NCBI GenBank assembly: GCA_947044365.1
Contig: OX345650.1
Span: forward strand, 1,996,673 to 2,060,672
From: Petrosia ficiformis
Lineage: Eukaryota; Porifera; Demospongiae; Haplosclerida; Petrosiidae
DNA length: 64,000 nucleotides
Reading direction: 5' to 3'
Positions 23,201 to 35,700 of the stretch are shown piece after piece. Positions within the stretch are counted from its first letter, which is position 1, and the number at the start of each line of letters is the position of its first letter. The notes below the pieces were generated by a model. It was not told the origin of the DNA. It made no database searches and saw nothing but the letters and a program-made list of their open reading frames with translations. A program made the translations under genes and the position numbers.

Positions 23201-25474
23201 AATACAATGTAGCTATATACATAGCATAGTATTTTGTAGGTACAACCTGTGGTGTATTATTTGTGAAAACAAGAGATGTTACTACCTCATTCCAGAGTAA
23301 TTAATTAATATAAATATGCACATGAATTTGTACTTGTAATAGCAAACATGTGATATACTCCACAAATATTTGAAACGCCAGCACATGTATGTTATTATTA
23401 TCTGTTTAAAGTACATGTACATTGTATTGCTTTTGTTAATTAATAAGATGTAGCTATATATATACTGTATATATGTAGCATAGTATTATAGTGGTATTTT
23501 ATTAGTATTCCAATTCCAACAGATGTCATTGCAGAGTAGATAATTACATGAAGTTGTACTTATAATAGCAAATAATGTGATGTACTCCACAGATATTTGA
23601 AAAGTCAGCACATGTATGTACCATTCTTTATTATGGCATATACTAGTCAATATACATGTAGGTCAAAATCAAAACATGTTATTTTAACCCTCATTTGGTT
23701 ACATAAGTAACCAAATGAGGGTTAAAACAACCTATTCATTTTTACAGTGTACAGTTGCAAGGAAGTTGCATATCTGCAGGTAATTTGAAGATAGGTAAGC
23801 ACCCACCTTTGTGTAAGAGGCCACTCCACTATTTTGCCAGCATATAATCTTAAATGAAAACTATCTCATGCAAACTCCCCACCTCCCTTCAGATAGTGGC
23901 TTGTTTGGCCCACCACACCACAAAAGTGAAATAGTTAATCATTTGAAGTAGTTGTTGGTTGAAATATGAGTAGACAGCACCCTAAAAGTATACTGCTTCA
24001 ACTAATTGGTTATAATTAGTACAAAGTAGTTACGGCATTAGCATGTGTGTATACATAATAATCTGACCAACCATACAACTAATTTTTAAATCCTTGCAAC
24101 TGTACTAATCAATAAAATAGTTATTTTATTTTTGCAGTGCAGTTTAGTATTATACAACAGTCTAAATTTGGATATCTGCAAGATATACCTAATAGTGCTT
24201 CGATTAATCATTACCCTGCAGGGTCAACTAGCTAAATTTACAATATTACTCGCAACTGTACAATTAGAGTAACCATGGAATAATTAGTTACTTACCCATT
24301 CTTCCAAGTTCAAAAAATAAATGTCATTTGATATTTCATTTTCAGATCTTCCCCCAAAAAGAATTGCCTCGTTTTCTTTAAAAGCATGAAAACTAAATCC
24401 TGAACAAGGTGGTGGACCATTCCCCTTCACTCCACATTTAGACCAGGTACCTAAAAAGTAAAACAAAATCCACAATATCACATGTACACATTAATATATA
24501 AGGTACATTGAATAGCAATTTCTTATTATAATTATAATAGCATTCTGTAAATACAATCATATATACTTATAAAATATAATTGTTACAAATAATTATGTAG
24601 TAATTTTGCTGGGCTAACACCCAGTTAAAATACTAGAGCTCATACTTTCATTTAAGTCAAAGAAGTGCACTTCATTGGTGTATTTCCAGCCTTTTTTACT
24701 ACTTGAATCAATTCCTGCACCACCAACTACACAGAGACCTGCAACACATGTGGTTGGGTTTTGATAGTAAACCATACCGCAGTCTTGCTTTTTCATCGGA
24801 GCCAGGCTGTCACTGTTTTTCGGATTCTTCGTTGACCAAATAATGGTATCGCTGTCTAGTTGATGAAGGTCATTATAAAAGCATAGATTATGTCCGCAAT
24901 ATCCACCAAAATTAAAGATCATTTTGTCACCATTAGTTGTAAAAGCAGAACCACGAGTAGCACATGGTGGATCGCCTCTAGCAGATTCGATATACCATTT
25001 GGAATTATTAATCTGAAATATATATACTTTAGAAGCCAAAGATTCTTTAGTACTACTAGTGTGGACATCTGGTGATCGAGAAGTACAGCCACTCCACACG
25101 AAGATCTTTTGTTCAATCCTGGCTGCACAATGACCCCATCTTGCTTCTGGTTCTCCTTCCATAGTTGAAATTATCCAAACTTTGGCAAATGTCAAACCAT
25201 TACAAGGCTAGAACAAATGGAAGTGGAAAAATACTGAAAAACGATACGAGGGAAGTATTCTGCACAGCATTGACGTATATAATTTATATTAGATCTTACG
25301 CATTTTTGATCTGTAAAACTGAATAATTAAAATTTTTTTACAGATCTCATTTGGAGTATTTACATGCACTTGAATTGCCATAGAAGATTTGAACGGGGTG
25401 GAAACTGGATGTATGTTTTGTTGCTTATCTCTAGGCGTCTCCTCAAGAGCTATTGCATAATGGTTAGCAGTCAT
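20252..25474 (-). CDS. Kelch-coil-death protein, copy B (intact)
   Basis: Seven exons, all phases consistent: 25474-25364, 25207-24646, 24450-24296, 21956-21786, 21570-21378, 21183-21067, 20610-20252, giving 555 residues. Residues 1-37 form a leader without signal-peptide character (MTANHYAIALEETPRDKQQN). Six kelch blades span about residues 40-395. A short coiled coil (QVKRLNDTVNQLKAQM) lies at about 408-425. The C-terminal exon is a death-like domain (SSHWHDIGEKLQVSIDERN, KIIDLWISSQTTDVTWKKLL). Kelch exons are nearly identical to copy A, but the death domain is not its simple copy. Likely a cytosolic ligand-binding adaptor that recruits death-fold partners; the ligand is unknown. Introns carry several small transposons absent from copy A. 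Confidence 0.83.
21609..21737. mobile_element. Near-perfect fold-back element, about 57-bp arms
   Basis: Arms run from TATTATCGCACAGATACC to its complement GGTATCTGTGCGATAATA, with almost perfect pairing and a central CTCGTCCTTCGGACTCG. The same intron of copy A (15,415-15,440) lacks it, so an empty site exists. AT-rich flanks resemble a TA/AT target duplication. Confidence 0.85.
22040..22585 (-). repeat. Fragments of the TATGGCCC...GGGTTCGA interspersed repeat
   Basis: CCCATTAATTGATCGAGCCC and AACTTCCTTAACTACATACA at 22,046-22,105, and GGATGGCCCTATGGGCCAT at 22,560-22,580, are reverse-complement pieces of the repeat at 26.5, 33.4 and 55.7 kb. They are separated by unrelated sequence. Confidence 0.6.
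22600..22960. repeat. Copy of repeat also at 17.5-17.9 and 23.75-23.94 kb
   Basis: Shares TAGAATAGTTACAAACAAAG, CTGCAGGTAATTTGAAGATA and GGCCACTCCACTATTTTGCC with the other two places. Its segment GTCAGTACAGTTGCAAGGAA is an empty-site version of the insertion at 23,003-23,750. Confidence 0.75.
23003..23750. mobile_element. Non-autonomous DNA transposon, about 45-bp TIRs
   Basis: Left end CACTGTAAAAAGTAATAGG and right end complement CACTGTAAAAATGAATAGG start inverted repeats of about 45 bp that continue into GGTTATTTTAACC-like sequence. The flanks read TTAGTAC and GTACAGT, giving a candidate GTAC duplication. The paralogous sequence at about 22,790 (AGTACAGTTGC) lacks the insert. A second hairpin (CCCTCATTTGGTTACATAAG and its complement) lies at 23,685-23,735. 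No transposase. Confidence 0.75.
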
Positions 25475-25540
25475 GAAAAATTAGTCTCGTCACAGTGAGT
25501 GAGCACAATCAAAGGGGCTGGCTATGAAACTAAATACACT

Positions 25541-25578
25541 TGAAACAGATTATTGAGACTAATAATGATTCCATTATA

Positions 25579-25611
<33 letters not shown>

Positions 25612-25905
25612 GATCTAGTATGAGAGTGACATCTCCCTTTGATGTGGTGAGGTCTATATATTGTACCTAAGAGGAGGTCTATATTTTTTAAATAGACCTG
25701 TCTGACCACACTATGCATGAGATGTCATCATCATACAATATATTGTATATAGTATGCTAATAGGTCCTATATACTAAATATAGGACCCTTGTTTTGTGTC
25801 CTCGGATGTGATATAGCCCTCGCAGGCTCGGCCAATATCACATCTTTGGACACAAAACTCAGGTCCTATATTTTGTATAATTATAGGCATACTATATAAT
25901 ATACA

Positions 25906-25957
<52 letters not shown>

Positions 25958-26030
25958 TATATATATATATATATATATATAATTATATATATATGTATAT
26001 TATATAGTATGCTTCTTTCATTTTATTGAA
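25541..26030. repeat. AT microsatellites around a fold-back element
   Basis: (AT)n tracts at about 25,576-25,612 and 25,905-25,995. Between them a fold-back at 25,741-25,895: arms AGGACCCTTGTTTTGTGTCC and its near-complement ending ACTCAGGTCCTATA, centre CCCTCGCAGGCTCGG, outer ATAGTATGC boxes. No gene seen in 25,475-27,590 apart from repeats. Confidence 0.7.
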
Positions 26031-26494
26031 TATTATAATTATTATTAACAAGTAACATCTGGTTAGAATAAGATTCCACAGGTTCTACCCACTTACTATT
26101 ATGTACATTCCAGAGTGATAAAATATGCTCTATAGAATGCACAAATTCTTAGAAAGTGTGGACCATATATATTATTAAAGAGTATATATAGTCTTTGTAC
26201 CAGGGAAAAAATGGCTGCCAATACATTTTAATTGTAATTGATGAGCTGAAATCTCTGCTAAATTATTATATGAATAAGTTCTTGAAAGATGCATAGCTTT
26301 TGATATTGGGTGTCTTGTAATAAATAACAAGACCTTGTAGATGGGCAGAGATTCTCATTAATTAAGGTAGAGAATCGTGGCTGACTTTATCATATTCTTA
26401 TTTCCAGAGATACAATTTTTTTTGTATACTGGACTATCACAGTGACTATATAAAACCAAAGTACGCACCCCTTTCAGATCTGTAGAAACTACCT

Positions 26495-26915
26495 TTTTAT
26501 GGCCCGTAGGGCCTTCTCTATGATTGCTTTCCCACGGGTTCGAACTATATATACTTGTGTCCACTTCGTGAGTATGCGTTGTATACGTAGTTAAGGAAGT
26601 TACATCTTCCCGGGGGCTCGGTCAATTAATGGGCGTGGCACATAATAGAATGCGCGCTCGAACTCAGCAGAAGCCAGAAAGAAAGCTGCTTATAGCTTAC
26701 ATAGAATTAGAAACTGAAACTACTAGCTAACTATTCTACCTGAAATGTATTCCTAAAGTTCTACAAGATTCTTTAAAAAGTAAAGAGTAAATAATAACTA
26801 TAATAGGCTGTTGTGTTTCAGTCATGATTAAATCAGTCATGATTAAATCAGCCATGATTACTGAATGCTGGACACCATGGAGCAATCATAGGGATACTTT
26901 TCTTCTCTATATACA
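26495..26915 (+). repeat. Interspersed repeat family (TATGGCCC...GGATACTTTTCTT), copy 1
   Basis: Starts TTATGGCCCGTAGGGCC, then ATGATTGCTTTCCCACGGGT, GTATACGTAGTTAAGGAAGT, GGTCAATTAATGGGCGTGG, and ends GATTACTGAATGCTGGACAC...GGGATACTTTTCTT. The GGGTTCGAACT resembles a pol III B box, but no convincing A box was found. No long frame. Related copies at 27.2, 33.4, 38.1, 50.95 and 55.6 kb. Confidence 0.75.
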
Positions 26916-27199
26916 CTTGTTTAATTTTGTTTTAAAAGTAGCACTGATCTCAATTTCATTTGCATACATTTTCGGTTTTGAGTTTTGACATCCCTAGCTA
27001 CATGTTATTCTCATTTTGTATAAACTATACTTTTATAATTATAGTCAATATAGATCAAGTATTCAAGATCAAAGGAACTATAATTATATAGTACTTGTAA
27101 ATATTACCTAGCAGCTAGGTTACAAATTGGCATTGATTTAGTCTTAGGAAAATAGCATTAGAAACTCATGTGACCAACTAAGAGCTAAAATTAATATTT

Positions 27200-27540
27200 A
27201 TGGCCCACAGGGCCGCACCTATGATTGCTTTCCCATGGGTTCAAACTATATTCATATATTTGCTTGTCACATACATGTTGTATACATTAAGTTGTGTCAT
27301 TCCAAGGAGTTTGGTCGATTAATAAGTGGCAAGTAATTGAACTATAGTGCACTCATACCTTGAGTAAAGAAATTGAATAATAGCTGATATACATTGCAAA
27401 ATTTATATAAGAAATGTTAAAAGTAATAAGAATGGAAAAACAAGTAGCAATAATATGTTGTTGGGTTTCAGACATGATAATCATCAGCAATGATTGTCGG
27501 TCATCACAAAGTATTCATAGGAATACTTTTCTTTATATAT
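27200..27540 (+). repeat. Interspersed repeat family, copy 2
   Basis: TTTATGGCCCACAGGGCCGC...GCTTTCCCATGGGTTC...GGGTTTCAGACATGATAATC...GGAATACTTTTCTTTATAT. It runs up to the first NLR exon, so the NLR's upstream sequence is partly repeat-derived. Confidence 0.75.
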
Positions 27541-27590
27541 CTTGAATTATTTATTTATTTCTTTTCTTTACAATTACACATATTATACAG

Positions 27591-30500
27591 ATACGTTTAC
27601 GAACACAAGTAATGTTTCTGCACAGTTTAAAGAAGATAATTCAGCATCATCTAATAGTAAGAGACCAAGGATTGATCAAGAGCAATATATCACATCAAAC
27701 ATCAGTTCGCTATCTGAAACAGTAGAAATTCATCCAACTGATGCAAATAGAAAGCTCTCTTCTGATTCGATCACGTATCCTACTAATTCACCTTCGTTTG
27801 TGTCACATTCTATAGCTACGCAACCACCGACACCTCAACAAACTTCCACCAGTGTTTACAGAAAACACACAGTCTCTGATTCTCACGAAATAGAGTTACA
27901 CACAAAAAAACCAAAGATTGATCAGGAATCAATATCCAATTTTTCACTAACTTCCATGGAATTATGTCTTCAACAGATTGCACCGAACGCCAGTTCACTA
28001 TTTTCCACACTAAATGTTCCTCCGACCAAAGCAAACACAAATCCCTCTTCTGAATTGATCACCTACTCTGGTAATTCACCTATAACTACCATAGCTCAAC
28101 CAACTCCTCAACAACCTTCCACTGGTATGTACAGAATGCACACATTCTCTGACCCTCATGAGATAAGAATATATAGAAACTATTTGAAAGCTCGTTATCA
28201 GAGAACTGAGTTTCCTACCTATTTCAAAGAACCTTCACCCTCAATCAGAAATTTCATCAACTTAGAACTTGTTCGCAAAACTCGAGAAAATAAAGAAGAG
28301 AGAGTTGAAGGAATGACGAAAAAACTACACGGAAATGTAGCAAGGTATTTACAGGAAAGAAGACCTTTATCAATTGAACAAATTGCTGAAGTAAGAGAGG
28401 GTGAAAAACTACCTCGTAACATACTGATTGAAGGAGATCCTGGTGTAGGAAAGACAACATTAGTATGGGAATTGTGCAAGGGGTGGGGAGAGGGCAGACT
28501 ACTTCGACAATGGGATGTTGTGGTATTAGTACAGCTTCGTGACAAGTATATGAGAGAAGCTGATACTTTACGAGAAATTCTTGATCCTCATGAGCAGTTT
28601 GGGAGTGACTTGCATTATCACTTGAAAAACACTAATGGAAAGGGTGTGATGATAATATATGATGGTTATGATGAACTTTCCTGTAGACAGAGGGAACACA
28701 AGTCAGTATTTCAAAGGCTGTTAACAGGAGGAGTACTACCTGAGGCAACAATTATTGTCACAAGTCGTCCTTCAGCTACTCGAATGCTCTCAAATGAATT
28801 CAAAAAAAATTTACATGAACACATCGAAGTGGTTGGGTTTAGTGATGATGACATTGATGAATATATCAAGTGTAAATTTACTGATGATCTAGACTTATTG
28901 GGTGATTTCCAGTCCTATATATCATCTCATCCATTCATATACAAAGCCATGTATATTCCTCTTCATTGTGCATTAGTGACTGACTTATACCAGACTTACT
29001 GGAGGAAAGGAAAGAAAGAGTTTGCACCACAAACCATCACACAACTCTACACTTGTTTCATTCACTCATTACTAGAGCGATATCTTGATGATCATCCTGT
29101 GTATGGACCACAAGAACTCAGTGTCCAAGAATTAACAGACTTACCACATGATGTGTATGATAATCTGATGAAACTCGCTGAACTAGCAGCCAATGGTATT
29201 GAAGAACAACAGTATGTGTTTGATAATATTACACATAACACATTGGGTCTTATGCAAAGGGTAGATGAAGGTGAGTTTTGTAAATCGAAGTCAGTTTCAT
29301 ACAGCTTTCTCCATTTGACATTGCAAGAGTACCTTGCTGCTCTCTACTGGTCTAAACTGTCACCTGAGAATGTATCTCGTGTTTTCAGTGAATCGGGCGC
29401 ACTACCAATGAAATCATATGCTAAGAGAACACAGTTTTGGATTGAAGAGGAACATGCTATATATGAAGATGAAGTTGATGATCAATGTGATAATGATGAT
29501 AACAAGTATTCCAATATTCACTGGCCAGCATTACACTTCTATGCTGGTTTAACAAATATTGTAGGAACACCACTTGAAACTATTGTTATTGGAATGGAAG
29601 CTAGTTCCATAAACCATAACATTCTTTATTTATTGTTTGAATCTCAAAATCCAGAGTACATTTCGTCAGTACTAAAGGAAAACCAGTTTCATGTTTATAT
29701 GTCTTCAAAGCTTCAGGGATATATCACTGGATATTGTATAGTGCACAGTTCCTCATCATCCAAGTGGAGCATTCTTGCTTCAGATAAAGGTTCATTACAA
29801 TCAATGATCAATATTGTATCCTGCAATAATGTAGGAGGAACAATCATTTCTTTGGAAGTTGATGAAATTAGTGACTACATCGAGTATTTTCGAATCTTGT
29901 TTGAATGTGAACACTATGCAAGAGAAATATTTTCTCTTTCTCTTAAGTTACGTTCTTTTGAATCGAACATTTATGGTGTTCACTGTGATCAACTTTCTCA
30001 GCTATACAGATACTATCCCAAACTACAAATTTTTCGTATGAATTGTGTTGATTTAAGGTTGAATTGTAATCCACTGTTTTCTTCACTTCATCTGATGACC
30101 TTAGAAACACTAGAGCTGACTGGTGTTGTTATAGATGATTTAAGTCATTTGGTGAGTAAAGGACTAAAACAAGCAACAACCTTAAAATCACTGATTTTGA
30201 AAAGCTGTGATTTGATGAATCTGTCAGCAGAAGAACTATCACAAAACAAGTCATTGGTTTCTTTAGACTTGTCAAACATCAGCATGAATGTTGAAGGATA
30301 CCGAGGATTGAGACAACTGCTAAAAGAAAACGAAAACATTACAACTTTGAGTTTGAGTGACCAGAAGTCTTTAGCAACACTTGAGGTAATTAAAACCTCA
30401 ATGGGTGAGAGTCTAGAAACATCATTACCAAGTGATACAGACGAACATACTGTAACACATACGGAATTGTTTACATTGTTACAGAATAGCCAGCTAGTAA

Positions 30501-31297
30501 GAGAGATATTTGAAGGGATACAGCAGAGCAAGGTAGAAACTTTATCTCTGTGTGATATTAACGAATGTGATGTAGAACTATTAAGATCATTACAGAAATG
30601 TCACCTGTCATCTTTAACTTTGTTCAGAGTACCTTTGGATAGTAAAACATTAGAAGAGGTACTGAGAAAGAACTTTATGTTAACTTCATTAGCATTGGGG
30701 TATCTTGACATTGATGAGGAAGAGGCTATGACACTAAAAGATATACTACTAGAGAACACAACATTGAGAGAATTAATGTTGTTTGATTGTATTAGTTCTA
30801 CAGATGCAGCCGAACTAATAGCTCAAGGATTGAAAGATAATACTGGAATTAGAAAATTGAAACTAATGTATGGAGATGTAGTGAGAACACTTATACAACA
30901 CTTATCTTTCAACAAATCCTTACAATCATTAATATTACTAGGTAAAACTACAGATACTGAAGACCTACTTGTAGTAAGTGAGCTGCTTAAACAGCACCCA
31001 GTGCTGAAGTACTTAACCATAGCTGATGATATCGATCCTGAGAAAGCCAAATACCTTGCTGACTCACTTGTTAGTTGTAAATTAGAAGAGATCGTGATAT
31101 CGGATTTTCCATTTTCGTCTGAATATTATGAAGACCCACTGGGTAATGATGGTGCTAAGCTATTAGCCGATGCGGTAATGAACAATCCTAGTGATCACAT
31201 AAAACTGATACTGCCCATTACGTATCAAGACTACCTTTCAGTGTATTCATATCCTGCAGATAGAGTGATGTACAAGAGTGAGGAGGAATGTACGTAA
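27591..31297 (+). CDS. NACHT-LRR (NLR) innate immune receptor; 5' end unresolved
   Basis: One large exon of about 1,235 codons (numbering below from 27,542). The frame begins at a TTG inside what looks like an intron; a good acceptor (ATTATACAG) precedes 27,591 and the first in-frame ATG is at 27,956, so an upstream exon is likely. Residues about 30-210 are Ser/Thr/Pro-rich and contain a tandem duplication of about 95 residues, each unit opening with a basic KRPRIDQE or KKPKIDQE. NACHT: Walker A GDPGVGKTT at about 298, Walker B MIIYDGYDEL at about 371, sensor IIVTSRPSA. A helical region follows (SYSFLHLTLQEYLAALYW), then leucine-rich repeats from about 840 to 1,210 (LETLELTG, LKSLILKSC, LVSLDLSN). 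It matches the NLR family expanded in Amphimedon, but no death or CARD domain is visible in the window. An AATAAA-type signal lies at about 31,334. Confidence 0.85.
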
Positions 31298-31376
31298 GCC
31301 CTTTTCATGATGATTTTTGTATTGTGCATATTAATAAAATAAACACTGGTTCTGTGTCCTTACAAACGTTCATAAA

Positions 31377-31588
31377 AGGCTGGTTCACATAATGACACAA
31401 AGCCTTTTGTCACATCAATGCATTGTATTGTAAACAAGCTATGCTTCCATCATCGCCATCAAACGCAACACAACGTTACACGACGTGAGGATGAAATCTG
31501 ATTCTATCTTTGCATCAGCTGCTAATCAGTTTTCCGAATTTTATTACCATGCGACGCAAGGCTTTGCATCATTATGTAAACCCAGCCT
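31377..31588. mobile_element. MITE, 212 bp
   Basis: Terminal inverted repeats of about 28 bp: AGGCTGGTTCACATAATGAC at the left and the complement of TCATTATGTAAACCCAGCCT at the right. No frame. It lies just 3' of the NLR gene. Target duplication unclear. Confidence 0.75.
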
Positions 31589-32189
31589 AACTCTTACTGG
31601 AAGCATTAAGTAATTATTTTATTGAATTGATCTACTGCTTCAACCAATTATGATCTTATGTAATACTTGCTAAAGTAACACATAATTTTTACATAATTAT
31701 AGTCACTTTTGCATTTGATCATTTTTGCTTGTATTGTCACAGCATAATATATAATTATATTATTTTATATATAATTATATATATTGTATTACTGTGATAT
31801 AGCTAATTTTGGATACATTTCAAAATAATCATTTTTTTTTCTGCAGTTGGAAATGATATAGGGTATTATTCACCGTGATCATTTCTTTTACTCATAAATT
31901 GTATTGCATGGAGTATTTTAAGGTGAGAAGATTGTTATAGATAGATTGTTTATAATTCTGTCCCTGGAGTCAGATCTTTACAATACTGATATACTTAGTG
32001 CAGTTATTAATTTTACAGATGTGCTTCAATAATAAAAATATCTTGCTCATTAATTGATTTATCGATGGTACAGAAGCATCTAATGGCCCATTCTCATAAG
32101 ACTCCAGGCATATAATTCTGTATAGCAATGTTAACTTTTGGTTGACTTTCCAAGTGCTAGTAAAATACCCCATTGATTAATCAAATGAC

Positions 32190-32460
32190 TTTAATTTGAC
32201 CACATCATGAATAATTAATGAGACATAAAAAATTTTGCGTTCAGCACTGAAAAGTTTGCCACTCTGGTGTGTAATTCAGACCTCAGGAACCAGAGGGTAT
32301 GGAGTACTCTCTATGTAATACCACTCACAGAGAGAAGAATGGTTTGTTAAATTTGTCACATCAGTAATTATATATCTCTTCCTTTGATCTGATGTTTTCT
32401 TAGCAAAATCCAAGACTCCTACCCTTTTTAATATAAAGGTGGAGGATCATGCAACCACGA
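32190..32460 (+). repeat. Interspersed repeat shared with 19.5 kb
   Basis: GAATAATTAATGAGA, TTCAGACCTCAGGAACCAGA and AGAAGAATGG recur in the same order as at 19,490-19,650. No coding sense. Otherwise nothing recognised in 31,600-32,790. Confidence 0.6.
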
Positions 32461-32797
32461 ATATTAATTATAATACTTTATCTTTACATATAATGAAGTA
32501 CAAGAGCTGGATGTCAAATAACTACTCCACAAACTACATCATCAGTACATCAACATTAGCTCCATAATTTTCTTAATTAAAGTCTTGCACACTAGCATAA
32601 TTATTTACTATTATGTTATTAGTTATAGTTCCATTCTTGTTGCTATTTATCGCAATTACTTCACACTTTGAATAATTTTTAGTTTTCATTCCCAGTAAAC
32701 TATTACTCCAAAAGAGTTCATAATTCGATATGTTCCAAACAAACAAAAAAGTATTGATACATCAAATCAGGTCCCTACCAATTGTCAATCAACCATT

Positions 32798-35700
32798 CTA
32801 ATCATTAAACTTGTCTAAAACACGACTTAGAATTTTCATTGCATCTTGCATGCATGAAAGACTACAGTACTCATTATCACCATGATATACATCACTATGA
32901 CCATATCCAGTTATCTGTAGTAAAGAAAATTTTGTTGTATAATTGTAACAAGATGTCAATTAATATTTGTATATAATCCACAAGGCAGACGTAATTTGTA
33001 ATCAGTTGATCTCCTAATCTAGTGTTGTTTTATTATGCTAATAATTAGTTAATATCACTAGGCTAATAAAAGGGTTTGGTCTATGCCTATGAAGTATTTC
33101 CATGGTTATTTTTGATGAACAGTAGGAAGTTATAAAACCTGTTTCTAGTGCCATTTAAGTTTAAGGGCATCGCTGACCAAATTATGATACATGTGTGTGT
33201 AAACACTCCAATTCAGATACTTTCTGACTTTGGAAATTGTTTTGTATAATGGGCTTATAAGTTATATGTTTACACAGTTGGGAAAAGTAGTTTCAGGATT
33301 CACCCTCAACTACTTTACCCATGGGTGTTATAATTTTGTAAAACCCACTTAAGGCAGATTATCCAATATTTAACTAAAGTGCTTGTTATGGCCCATAGGA
33401 CCATCCCTATGATTGCTTTCCCATGGGTTCGATGTATGTTTCTATATACCCATTTATGTTTGTGTCACTTGCACGAGCATGCGTTGTATTTGTAGTTAAA
33501 GTTACATCATTCCAGTGGGGCTCAGTCAATTAATGAGCATGGCGCATAAAAGAATGTGCGCTCAAGCTCTATAGACCAGCAGAAAGAAAGCTTATGTAGA
33601 AACTGGAACTACAAGGTCCTTTAAAAGGTAAACAGAGTAGACAATTAAAATAATAACTATAAATCAGCTGATTTTGTTTCAGGCACGATAAAGATTACTG
33701 AATGCTGGACACCACAAAGCAGTTATTGGGATACTTTTTTTTCTATATATCTTGTTATTAGCTAATTCTCATTTTAGTTAAAGAAGCAAACAAAATCTGT
33801 TACACAGAAAGAGCACTAAGTGTACCAATTGGATAACAATTTTTGTTGGCTGCCACTACAAAATAGGGGAACACTGAGTATTTCAAGACAATCATTACCC
33901 TTTGCAAGTAAATCACACAAGTTACATAATACATGTATATATTTCACATTTAATGTCTGTTCTCTCATTAAAAAAGTACTTTGGCCTAAATATGAATACT
34001 AGTACAATAGTATTATTAATTGGGGTTTATGGTATAAACCATAGTTTAATGCATGTGTTGTGCTTGTGGCATTCATCTATTTAGGTAGACAGGTGTGCAT
34101 GTAGTCAGGCTGATTAGGTATATATATAGTCATGTGAGGAAGACACAGTTTAAAGGCTAAGTAGGTGCCATGGTGTTGATCAGTCTGGTGCATTTGATCA
34201 CAATGAAGTGCTCAAACAAGTAGTGATTATTCCCATGTGCAGGTCAGGTGCACATAGTCAACTGAGGTAGCATATAAGGAAGCTCTTGCCAGCACAAGTT
34301 CACTTTGTACTGAATTGCTGTAATCTGTGTGCAATCATTAAATTACCCACCCATATCCCACCACTTATTTTATAATTATCATGCTACATTAATCATTCCG
34401 GGCTGGCGATACCCCCTGCGGGGCTTATCCCCACAACAGGCTTGCAGGCAAAGACAAGCGTCTTTTGCCAAGGCCTGGGGACCCCGGGGGGATGCCTGTC
34501 GGCCCCCAACTTTCAGGCAAAGAAAAATTAACAATAATATGGTGTTTAAATTAATAATAATAATAATGGGCAAAACAACCATCATTCAAAGGCATATAAA
34601 CCACAAGATGAAACTTCCCCACTAATGGTGCTATAGTTAGGTTGCATTAATATACACCTGTAATTTATTAGCTAAATGAAAAGGTCTGAATTGGCTGCAT
34701 AAATAAATATCAAATGATGTTATATTACATATACCTGAACATCAAATCCAGCTTTCTGTAAATCACTGACAAGTGGTAGACTACCACAGTCTGAATAAGG
34801 ATTACTAGCTCCTATGACTTCAATAGTAGCATTATGAAGATGTTTGAATCCGGTAGATTTAATATCACATGCAATTCCCTATAAATATATACAGTATAAT
34901 AATCTTATGACAACTAGGTACTGACAGTGCTATATATTTGCCATATAGAGCACAGTTAGTATATACTACATCCAGTGCTATATTTGCCATATAGAGCACA
35001 GTTAGTATATACTACATCCAGTGCTATATTTGCCATATAGAGCACAGTTAGTTAGACTACATCCAGTGCTATATTTGCCATATAGAGCACAGTTAGTATA
35101 TACTACATCCAGTGCTATATTTGCCATATGGAGTACAGTTAGTATATACTACATCCAGTGCTATATTTGCCATATGGAGTACAGTTAGTATATACTACAT
35201 CCAGTGCTATATTTGCCATATGGAGTACAGTTAGTTAGACTACATCCAGTGCTATATTTGCCATATAGAGCACAGTTAGTTAGACTACATCCAGTGCTAT
35301 ATTTGCCATATGGAGCACAGTTAGTTAGACTACATCCAGTGCTATATTTGCTATATGGAGCACAGTTAGTTAGACTACATCCAGTGCTATATTTCCCATA
35401 TGGAGCACAGTTAGTTAGACTACATCCAGTGCTATATTTGCTATATAGAGCACAGTTAGTTAGACTACATCCAGTGCTATATTTGCCATATCATATAGAG
35501 CACAGTTAGTATATAAAACATCCGGTGCTATATTTGCCATATAGAGCACAGTTAGTATATACTACATCCAGTGTTATATTTGCCATATGGAGCACAGTTA
35601 GTATATAAAACATCCAGTGTTATATTTTTCGGATGTTATTCACAGCACTAGAATACAACACACTTCGAGTTTAGTGAAAGAACATCATTCTTCTTCTCCA

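Noticed and set aside
26495..27540. Death or CARD exon upstream of the NLR
   Set aside because: The interval is filled by two copies of an interspersed repeat; no frame with death-fold character was seen on plus.
34329..34625. 98-residue plus-strand frame over the GC-rich island
   Set aside because: The frame spans an AT-rich/GC-rich border, has no recognisable domain, and the opposite strand is open too.
35204..35509. 101-residue repeat frame (VLYLPYGAQLVRLHP)n
   Set aside because: Product of the 45-bp minisatellite units; neighbouring 46-bp units break the frame.
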